NCBI RefSeq assembly: GCF_902833145.1
Contig: NZ_CADFEN010000001.1
Coordinates: 373,994 to 437,993, forward strand
DNA from: Burkholderia sp. BCC0506
Lineage (GTDB): Bacteria > Pseudomonadota > Gammaproteobacteria > Burkholderiales > Burkholderiaceae
Length of the DNA: 64,000 bases
Reading direction: 5' to 3'
This document shows positions 57,847 through 64,000 of the stretch, one piece after another. The first letter of the stretch is position 1; every line of letters begins with the position of its first letter. Below the pieces are notes generated by a model. It was not told the DNA's origin, did not search any database, and saw nothing but the letters and a program-made list of their open reading frames with translations. The position numbers were made by a program, and so were the translations under genes.

Positions 57847-58346
57847 TATTTCACTCCATTAGGTAGTAAGGCGAGTCTTTAATATGATGTAAATATTCAT
57901 AAATTGTCAATATAAATCTGATGTTTGCCGGTATGAAAAGGCGGTCCGGCAGTCGAAACGACAGGGGAAGTGGTAACCCGCGATCACGTAAGCACCGTTT
58001 CTGTCAGGTGCGTTGCTTCAATGACCAAGGAGTCTTTGTAAGATTAAATTTCGGGTCGGATAACTTTTATGACTTGGTTTAACTCCCGGTCTTGTTTTGC
58101 CTGGCGGCAAGCGATGCCTAACGTACCGATCGACGACGGCTACTCATCGACCGCTTCTGCCCGAGCGAGCATCGTGCAATCGCCGGAACGTGGGCGCAAA
58201 CCGACGCCAGACCGGGCAGTGCTGACTGGCATCGTATTCGTGCCGGGCTCGTCCCGGTACGCACCTTGCTGCGTTCGCGCGCGCTCGTCTGTCGGCGACA
58301 TCATCGTGAAAGCGATATCGATTCCCGTACCTCTATCGGCTTGCCC
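57847..58346. other. AT-rich intergenic stretch before the ArsB-like gene
   Basis: Apart from the orphan gene's promoter, I find no supported gene. A 93-codon frame (58069-58350) ends in an ATGA overlap with the next gene, but it has Ser/Pro/Arg-rich, non-protein-like composition and no ribosome site. GC rises back to the genome level after about 58130. Confidence 0.4.
57881..57910 (-). promoter_or_regulatory. Sigma-70 promoter of the small orphan gene
   Basis: On the minus strand a perfect -35 TTGACA (57910-57905) is followed after 18 bp by CATATT (57886-57881), 4 of 6 matches to the -10 consensus. It lies 35 bp upstream of the start codon in very AT-rich DNA. Confidence 0.65.
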
Positions 58347-59600
58347 ATGAATCCTGGCTCGCTTGCCTGGCTGATTTCCGCGCTCGCCACCGCGGGCGTC
58401 ATCGTGCGCCCGTTCGGCTGGCCCGAGGCCATCTGGGCCGTGAGCGGCGCGCTGCTGCTCGTCGTGCTGAACCTGTTGCCCGTCGCGCAGGCGCTGGACG
58501 CCGTCGCGAAAGGCGGCGACGTGTACCTCTTTCTGACGGGCATGATGCTGTTGTCCGAGGCGGCCCGTCGCGAGGGGCTGTTCGACTGGGTCGCGACGCA
58601 CGTCGTCGATCTCGCGCAGGGTTCGCGGCGGCGGCTGTTCGCGCTGATCTACGTGGTCGGTGTCGTCACCACGGTGTTTCTGTCGAACGATGCAACCGCG
58701 GTCGTGCTGACGCCCGCGGTCCTTGCCGCCGCGCGCCGCGCGAAGGCCGACCCGATGCCGCTGCTGTACAGCTGCGCGCTCGTCGCGAATGCCGCGAGTT
58801 TCGTGCTGCCGATTTCGAATCCGGCGAACCTGGTGCTGTACGGCGCGCACATGCCGTCGCTTGGCCCATGGGTCGCGCACTTCGCGGTGCCGTCCGTCGC
58901 GTCGATCGCGTGCACGTTCGTCGTGCTGCGGATCGTGCAGCGACGTGCGCTGGCCGGCCATTGCGAATCCGGGCTCCCGGTGCAGCCGCTGACGCGCGGC
59001 GGACGCATCGCGCTGGCGGGCATCGCGGCGACGGCCGTCGCGCTGATGACGGTGTCGGTCCTGGATCGCCCGCTCGGCTTGCCGACCGCGCTGGCGGGTG
59101 TCGCCACGGTCGCGTGCGTGGTGATGCGGGATCGCGCGGCGGGCGTGCCGATCGTTCGCGCGATTTCATGGAGCGTGCTGCCGCTCGTCGCGGGGTTGTT
59201 CGTCGTCGTCGAGGCGCTCGACCGGACTGGCGCGGTGCGCGTACTGGCGAGAGTGATACACGCACTGACGCAACGCGGCGAGCACGTCGCCGCGGCCGCG
59301 GCGGGCGTCGCGGTCGCGCTGGTGTCGAACGGAGTCAACAATTTGCCCGCGGGGCTGATCGCGAGCTCGACGATCCAGGCCGCGCACAGCCCGCAAACGG
59401 TGATCGATGCGATTCTGATCGGCGTGGATCTCGGCCCGAACCTGTCGGTCACCGGCTCGCTCGCGACGATTCTCTGGTTGGCGGCGATCCGGCGCGAAGG
59501 GCTGCAGGTCGGCTTCCGCGCGTTCCTCGCGGTCGGGGCGTGCGTGATGCCGCCGGCACTGCTGCTCGCGCTGGGCGCGCGGTTCGCGGGCGGCGGCTGA
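58347..59600 (+). CDS. ArsB-like membrane permease (ArsB/NhaD superfamily)
   Basis: 417 residues, about 11 membrane segments. Characteristic stretches: PEAIWAVSGALLLVVLNLLP, GGDVYLFLTGMMLLSEAARR, VFLSNDATAVVLTPAVLAAA, PISNPANLVLYGAHMP and SNGVNNLPAGL. These match ArsB-type arsenite/antimonite extrusion proteins of the ion-transporter superfamily. No arsR, arsC or arsH lies nearby, so an arsenite role is unconfirmed and another anion or Na+/H+ exchange is possible. ATG 58347 fits the family start but lacks a strong ribosome site. It is convergent with TonB receptor 2. Confidence 0.85.
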   Translation: MNPGSLAWLISALATAGVIVRPFGWPEAIWAVSGALLLVVLNLLPVAQALDAVAKGGDVYLFLTGMMLLSEAARREGLFDWVATHVVDLAQGSRRRLFALIYVVGVVTTVFLSNDATAVVLTPAVLAAARRAKADPMPLLYSCALVANAASFVLPISNPANLVLYGAHMPSLGPWVAHFAVPSVASIACTFVVLRIVQRRALAGHCESGLPVQPLTRGGRIALAGIAATAVALMTVSVLDRPLGLPTALAGVATVACVVMRDRAAGVPIVRAISWSVLPLVAGLFVVVEALDRTGAVRVLARVIHALTQRGEHVAAAAAGVAVALVSNGVNNLPAGLIASSTIQAAHSPQTVIDAILIGVDLGPNLSVTGSLATILWLAAIRREGLQVGFRAFLAVGACVMPPALLLALGARFAGGG

Positions 59601-59630
59601 CGCGCGATGCGGTCGGCCGCCCGGGCCGCC

Positions 59631-61736
59631 CTAGAACGAGTAGGCGAGCGACGCGAACAGGCTGCGCGGCGCGCCCGGCGTGACCCACAGGCTGTTGTAC
59701 GAGCTGACGTAGGTAGTGCGATTGAACAGGTTGTTCAGCACGACCGAGGCACGCAGGTGCTTGTTGACCTGCAGATAGCCGTTGAGCTGCACGGTCGCGT
59801 AGGCCGGCAGCTCGAAGCCGTCCTGCGTGTTGGCCGTGTTGCCGGCCCGGCGGCCGACGTAGATCACGCCGGCGCCGGCGCCGGCCTTGTCCGCGAACGG
59901 CAGGGTGGTCTCGTACATGAGCAGCGCGCTGCCGCTCAGCCGCGGCACGTCGACGAGGCGCGAGCCGGGCGCCAGCACCGTATCGCGCGTGACTTCGGCG
60001 TCGACGTACGCGAAGTTGGCGATGCCGCGCAGGCCGTAGCCGATGTCGCCGCTCCATTCGAATTCGACGCCGCGGCTGCGTACTTCGCCGGCCGCGCGCG
60101 AGAAGCCGGCATTCGCGGGATCGGCGGTGAGCACGTTGCGCTTGGTGACGTAGAACGCCGAGACGGTCGTGAGCGAGCGCGCGCCCGCCCATTTCGCGCC
60201 GGCTTCGTAGCCGTGGCCTTTCTCGGGATCGAACGCGTTGCCGTTGATGTCGGCGCCGTTGTTCGGCCGGAACGAATACGCGGTGTTCGCATAGAACGAC
60301 AACGCGGGGCTCATTTCATACACGACGCCGATGCGCGGGCTCACCGCGGTCTGCAACTGGCTTGTCGTCACGCCCTTCAGGCGGTTGTCGATCGACTGGT
60401 GGAAGCGATCCCAGCGCAGCCCGGCCAGGATCTTCCAGTGCGGCCCGAACGCGAGCGTGTCCTGCGCGTAGACGCCTTGTCCGTTATCGCGTTCGAGCAG
60501 GTTGGTCGCGGTGCGCGGCGTCGGCGCGGGCTGGCCGTAGACCGGATCGAAGATGTCGATCGCATACGGCGCCGCGGCGCTCGGCGTCGAGCGAGCGACG
60601 AACTGGTCGTAGTTGAAGCGGTACGCATCGACGCCCATCACGAGCGTATGGCCGATGCCGCCCGTGCGGAACGAGCCGGTGGTTTCGAGGCGACCTTGCA
60701 GGTCGTTCGAGTGAAACGCGACTTGCCGGTAGCGGCGCCACAGCGTGCGGCCGTCCGGCTGCAACGCGAAGGCTTCGGACGAGCGTCCCGACAGGTCGGT
60801 ATTGCGTTGCGCGACGCCCGCGTTGATCGACCAGGCCGAATCGATGCGATGCTCGAGCGTGAACTGGTGGCCCGTGTTGCGCACGTCGTAGTCGCCGTCG
60901 CGCGGCTCGCCGAGAAAGCGCGACGCGGGGATCACGCCGAGCTGCCCGTTGACCGCCAGCACGCCGCGATCGAGAGGTGCACGCTGACGCGCGCTCTCGA
61001 ACTCGTAGTGCAGCGTCGTGTCCGCGCCGATGTCCCACGTGAACGACGGCGAGAACAGGTAGCGTTTGCTCGATACCGTGTCGCGAAAGCTGCCGTTGTT
61101 CTCGTTCATCGCGACGAACCGGTACGCCAGCGATTTCGTGACGGGGCCGGTCGAATCGAGTGTCTGGCGCAATGCGCCGTAGCTGCCGGCCGACACGCCG
61201 ATGGTGTTCGCGCGTGCGAACTGCGGCTGCTTCGTCGTATAGCTGATGATCCCGCCCGGATCGCCGCGACCATACAGCGCGGACGCGGGCCCCTTGAGCA
61301 CTTCCATGCGCTCGACGTTGACGGTGTCGCGCGGCACGCTCATGCCGCGATTCCACGAAAAGCCGTTGACCAGGTAGTCGGTGCCGGACGTGTTGCCGTC
61401 GCCGGCGAAGCCGCGTACCGCGTAGTTGTCCCACAGGCCGCCGAAGTTGTTCTGGCGCGAGACGCCCGCGACCCAGTCGTACAGATCGTCGCCGCGCGTC
61501 GCGGCCACGGTCTGGATCAGCTTCGTATCGACGCTGCTGACCGCGAACGGAATCTCCATCACGTCCGCCTCGGTGCGCGTCGCGCTCGTCGATTCGCGCG
61601 TGCGAAACGGTGCCGTCGCGCGTTGCGCGGAGATCTCGATGGTGGGCAGCGCCGCTTCCTGCGCGTCGGCCGCGCCCATGCCGGCCGTGCCGACGACGAT
61701 GGCCATCGGTGCGGCCGCCCAGTTCCTCCTGCTCAT
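59631..61736 (-). CDS. TonB-dependent siderophore receptor 2
   Basis: 701 residues. ATG 61736 has GAGG 6 nt upstream and begins a signal peptide (MSRRNWAAAPMAIVVGTAGM, cleavage near ADA-QE). Plug: PFAVSSVDTKLIQTV, YAVRGFAGDGNTSGTDYLVN, VERMEVLKGPASALYGRGDP and GGIISYTTKQP. The barrel ends RSLFASLAYSF, the outer-membrane signal. It takes up a ferric siderophore or similar ligand via TonB. A Fur-like dyad lies about 100 bp upstream, supporting iron control. No periplasmic binding protein or siderophore genes accompany it, so a xenosiderophore is plausible. Confidence 0.93.
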   Translation of the reverse strand: MSRRNWAAAPMAIVVGTAGMGAADAQEAALPTIEISAQRATAPFRTRESTSATRTEADVMEIPFAVSSVDTKLIQTVAATRGDDLYDWVAGVSRQNNFGGLWDNYAVRGFAGDGNTSGTDYLVNGFSWNRGMSVPRDTVNVERMEVLKGPASALYGRGDPGGIISYTTKQPQFARANTIGVSAGSYGALRQTLDSTGPVTKSLAYRFVAMNENNGSFRDTVSSKRYLFSPSFTWDIGADTTLHYEFESARQRAPLDRGVLAVNGQLGVIPASRFLGEPRDGDYDVRNTGHQFTLEHRIDSAWSINAGVAQRNTDLSGRSSEAFALQPDGRTLWRRYRQVAFHSNDLQGRLETTGSFRTGGIGHTLVMGVDAYRFNYDQFVARSTPSAAAPYAIDIFDPVYGQPAPTPRTATNLLERDNGQGVYAQDTLAFGPHWKILAGLRWDRFHQSIDNRLKGVTTSQLQTAVSPRIGVVYEMSPALSFYANTAYSFRPNNGADINGNAFDPEKGHGYEAGAKWAGARSLTTVSAFYVTKRNVLTADPANAGFSRAAGEVRSRGVEFEWSGDIGYGLRGIANFAYVDAEVTRDTVLAPGSRLVDVPRLSGSALLMYETTLPFADKAGAGAGVIYVGRRAGNTANTQDGFELPAYATVQLNGYLQVNKHLRASVVLNNLFNRTTYVSSYNSLWVTPGAPRSLFASLAYSF

Positions 61737-61832
61737 ACCCGTCCTCTTTTGGTGTGGTTCGCGTTCGGGCACGGCAAGCGGCATCACGCCGGCAACGGTG
61801 TTCCAAACAGTACATTTGCGCGGCAATTTAAT

Positions 61833-61851
61833 GCAAATGAGAGGCATTTGC
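61833..61851. promoter_or_regulatory. Fur-like box upstream of TonB receptor 2
   Basis: TGCAAATG-N5-CATTTGCA (61832-61852) is a perfect dyad. Its inner 19 bp match 12 positions of the classical GATAATGATAATCATTATC Fur box. It is about 97 bp upstream of the receptor start in an AT-rich promoter region. Confidence 0.55.
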
Positions 61852-62065
61852 AATCGTAATTTTCACCATCGTTACGGGAAGCGAAACGGTGCGCCGCACG
61901 ACCACGGTCGAGGGGAGGTGTGGATTTATCGAAATACCGAATGGCGGGAAAGTGATCGTATCGTGACGGTGGTCGAGTAGAACTTCCGTCTCGATCGGGG
62001 GAGGATACTCGCTGAATATCGGGTAAACGTGGAAATGCACGGGTCGAGAAAATGAAGTGTGTTGT

Positions 62066-62095
62066 TTGACAAATCCCGTAATTCGGGATTACAGT
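62066..62095 (+). promoter_or_regulatory. Promoter with embedded palindromic operator
   Basis: A perfect -35 TTGACA (62066-62071) and TACAGT (62090-62095) are separated by 18 bp. The spacer is almost filled by AATCCCG-N5-CGGGATT (62072-62090), a perfect dyad. A repressor bound there would block RNA polymerase. The GTG at 62094 falls in the -10, ruling it out as a start for the next gene. Confidence 0.65.
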
Positions 62096-62129
62096 GAAAA
62101 CACTTCAATCAAACCCATCGATCGGCCGC

Positions 62130-63710
62130 ATGAACATCCCACAGCTGGACACCGATACCGGAACACGAAGCGGGGCGAGCGTCGTACTCGCGACGGCGCG
62201 AGCTGCCGGCGTCGACGTCTGTTTTGCCAATCCCGGCACGACCGAGATGCCGTTCGTCGGCGCGCTCGACACCGTGGCGGGCATGCGCTCGATCCTCGGG
62301 TTGTTCGAGGGCGTGTGCACGGGCGCCGCGGACGGCTATGGCCGCATGGCCGGCAAGCCCGCGATGACACTGCTGCATCTCGGGCCCGGACACGCGAACG
62401 GCATTGCGAACCTGCACAATGCGCGCCGCGCCCGTACGCCGATCCTGAACATCGTCGGCGATCACACGCGCGACCATCTGAAGTACGACGCACCGCTGAC
62501 GTCCGACATCGAATCGCTCGCGCGCCCAGTGTCGGTGTGGTACCGCAGCGTGGCGCGCGACATGGATCTCGCGACCGATACGGCCGACGCGATTTCGGCC
62601 GCGATGGGCGCACAACGCGGCGTCGCGACGCTGGTGCTGCCGGTCGATCTCCAGTCGGCCAGGATGCGTGGCGCGGCGTCGCCCGCCGTCGTTCGCCCGG
62701 CCGCGGTGTCGTTCGATCCCGCAGGGGTCGAGCGGGTGGCCGATCTGCTGCTCGGCGGCCATCGCGCCGTCCTGCTGATGGGCGGTCGCGCGCTGTCGGC
62801 GCGCGGCCAGCGTGCGGCGGCGCGCATCGCGGCGGCCACCGGCGCGACCTGCTTCAGCGAAACCTTTCCCGCGCGTGCCGAACGTGGTGGCGGCCTGCCG
62901 GATATCGACCGCCTCCCTTATTTTCCCGAGCCGGCGCTGGCCGCGCTGGCCGGCCGGCGCGTGGTGCTGGCGGGCGCGCTCGCGCCCGTCACCTATTTCG
63001 GCTACGAAGGCATTCCGGGCGAACTCGCGCGGCCCGAGGACATCGTAACGCTCGCTACACCGGGCGACGCGGCGGACGACGCGCTGGAGGCGCTCGCCGA
63101 TCGCATCGGCGCGGCGGGGCATGACGATGGCGTGCGCGTCGAGCGCTGGCACGTGGAGGGCGGGCCGCTCACGCCGCAGGCCGTCGGCCGTGTGCTCGCG
63201 AATGCGCTGCCCGACGACGCGATCGTGTCGATCGAAGGCGGCACGTGCGGCTACCCGTTCGTGACCGCATCGGCGCGCGCGCGTCGTCACACCATTTTGA
63301 CGAACACCGGCGGCGCGATCGGCCAGGGCCTGCCGGTGGCGCTCGGCGCCGCCGTCGCGTGCCCGGACCGCCGCGTGTTCGCGCTGCAGTCCGACGGCAG
63401 CGCGCAGTACACGATCCAGTCGCTGTGGACGATGGCGCGCGAGCGTTTGCCGATCGTGATGCTGATCGCATCGAACCGGCGCTACGGGATCCTGCAGACC
63501 GAGCTCGCGCGCAGCGGCCTGCCGACCGACACGCCGCACGCGAGCCGCTTGACGCAACTCGACGACCCACCGATCGACTGGCTCGCGCTGTCGCGCGGCT
63601 ACGGCGTGCCGGCTCGACGCGCGAGCGACACGCATGCGCTGGTGCAAGCGCTCGACGACGCGCTTGCGCATACCGACGGGCCGACGCTCGTCGAAATGCA
63701 GTTGTCCTGA
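62130..63710 (+). CDS. ThDP-dependent enzyme (acetolactate synthase / benzoylformate decarboxylase family)
   Basis: 526 residues with three domains: PYR domain (CFANPGTTEMPFVGAL; catalytic Glu in LGLFEGVCTGAADGYGRMAG), central domain (~190-330) and PP domain with the ThDP motif QSDGSAQYTIQSLWTMARER...ASNRRYGIL (SDG in place of the usual GDG). It decarboxylates or ligates a 2-keto acid in the cytoplasm; the substrate is not evident. It is annotated in similar genomes as acetolactate-synthase-like, but no small subunit is present, so a catabolic role is more likely. ATG 62130 is used because the promoter overlaps the longer frame. The SDR gene follows by 49 bp. Confidence 0.85.
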   Translation: MNIPQLDTDTGTRSGASVVLATARAAGVDVCFANPGTTEMPFVGALDTVAGMRSILGLFEGVCTGAADGYGRMAGKPAMTLLHLGPGHANGIANLHNARRARTPILNIVGDHTRDHLKYDAPLTSDIESLARPVSVWYRSVARDMDLATDTADAISAAMGAQRGVATLVLPVDLQSARMRGAASPAVVRPAAVSFDPAGVERVADLLLGGHRAVLLMGGRALSARGQRAAARIAAATGATCFSETFPARAERGGGLPDIDRLPYFPEPALAALAGRRVVLAGALAPVTYFGYEGIPGELARPEDIVTLATPGDAADDALEALADRIGAAGHDDGVRVERWHVEGGPLTPQAVGRVLANALPDDAIVSIEGGTCGYPFVTASARARRHTILTNTGGAIGQGLPVALGAAVACPDRRVFALQSDGSAQYTIQSLWTMARERLPIVMLIASNRRYGILQTELARSGLPTDTPHASRLTQLDDPPIDWLALSRGYGVPARRASDTHALVQALDDALAHTDGPTLVEMQLS

Positions 63711-63759
63711 TCGTGCAACCGGCTCTTTTCTTCAATCCCGACTCTCACCTTTCATCGCT

Positions 63760-64000
63760 ATGGATCTGCAACTCCACGGAAAAGCCGCGTTCATCACCGG
63801 CGGCAGCATGGGCATTGGCAAGGCGGTCGCGCTCGAGCTGGCGCGCGAAGGCGTCAATGTGTCGATCGCCGCGCGCCGCATCGAACACCTCGAAATCGCG
63901 GCCGCCGAGATCCGCGCGGCGCTCGCGCCGCTCGGCAGCGCGGCCGGCGCAATCCTGCCCGTCACGATGGACACGACCGACATGGCGTCGGTCGAAGCGG
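63760..64000 (+). CDS. SDR-family oxidoreductase, 3' end outside window
   Basis: The first 80 codons are visible: MDLQLHGKAAFITGGSMGIG carries the Rossmann TGGSMGIG nucleotide motif of classical short-chain dehydrogenases, followed by VALELAREGVNVSIAARR. It presumably forms an operon with the ThDP enzyme and may reduce or oxidise its product. No clear Shine-Dalgarno precedes ATG 63760. Cofactor and substrate cannot be given from the fragment. Confidence 0.85.
   Translation, partial: MDLQLHGKAAFITGGSMGIGKAVALELAREGVNVSIAARRIEHLEIAAAEIRAALAPLGSAAGAILPVTMDTTDMASVEA

Noticed and set aside
58069-58350. 93-codon ORF ending in an ATGA overlap with the ArsB-like gene
   Set aside because: Ser/Pro/Arg-rich, spans the AT-rich to GC-rich boundary, and lacks a ribosome site; overlap judged coincidental.
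62094-62129. GTG 62094 as start of the ThDP enzyme
   Set aside because: It overlaps the predicted -10 element, and the conserved protein begins after ATG 62130.

Overview
The window looks like a replicon of a Burkholderia-type betaproteobacterium. This is inferred from uniformly high GC, GC-ending codons, a Burkholderia-style trimeric autotransporter, a sulfonate/organosulfur cluster and many sugar-uptake operons; no rRNA, tRNA or single-copy marker is present to fix the species. The gene mix (adhesins, sugar catabolism, TonB receptors, no obvious core genes) fits a secondary chromosome of a soil or plant-associated strain.

Layout. (1) 2-14394: two giant repeat-built surface proteins on the + strand, a 5'-truncated classical autotransporter and a 2151-residue Gly-rich tandem-repeat protein with a signal peptide. 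(2) 14733-24817: a complete beta-1,4-galactan module. It has a LacI repressor, an ABC importer (ATPase, binding protein, two permeases), a GH42 beta-galactosidase, a SetA-like exporter and a convergent GH53 endo-galactanase. Near-identical LacI-type palindromes sit before the importer operon and before the galactanase. (3) 25120-29649: a small membrane protein, a DUF72 protein, a TonB-dependent receptor and a receiver-AraC fusion regulator. (4) 30788-34381: a trimeric autotransporter adhesin behind a 1.1-kb partly AT-rich leader. (5) 34726-37190: a VOC protein, a P-loop kinase-like protein, and a MerR regulator divergent from a secreted alpha/beta hydrolase. (6) 37201-45946: a sulfur-scavenging cluster with an Ssu-type sulfonate ABC importer, an MFS transporter, a DszA/DszC-like flavin monooxygenase pair and a divergent SfnB-type oxidoreductase. 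(7) 46017-55703: a xylose locus, galM-xylR divergent from xylABFGH plus a small ORF. (8) 55725-58346: an alginate-lyase-like protein, an IS110 transposase relic and an AT-rich patch holding a self-contained small gene. (9) 58347-61736: an ArsB-like permease and a second TonB receptor with a Fur-like box. (10) 62130-64000: a ThDP-dependent enzyme and the start of an SDR dehydrogenase, behind a promoter containing a perfect palindrome.

How it works together. The galactan module would cut pectic galactan outside the cytoplasm (GH53), import the oligosaccharides by ABC transport and hydrolyse them to galactose inside (GH42). The xylose locus would import xylose (XylFGH), isomerise and phosphorylate it (XylAB) under XylR, with GalM interconverting anomers. 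The sulfur cluster would import sulfonates and release sulfite from organosulfur compounds with reduced flavin, although no flavin reductase is encoded here.

The least explained items are the 76-residue AT-rich orphan gene with its own promoter and terminator, the alginate-lyase homologue lacking a catalytic histidine, the Gly-rich repeat giant, and a 23-codon leader ORF overlapping the galactan operator.
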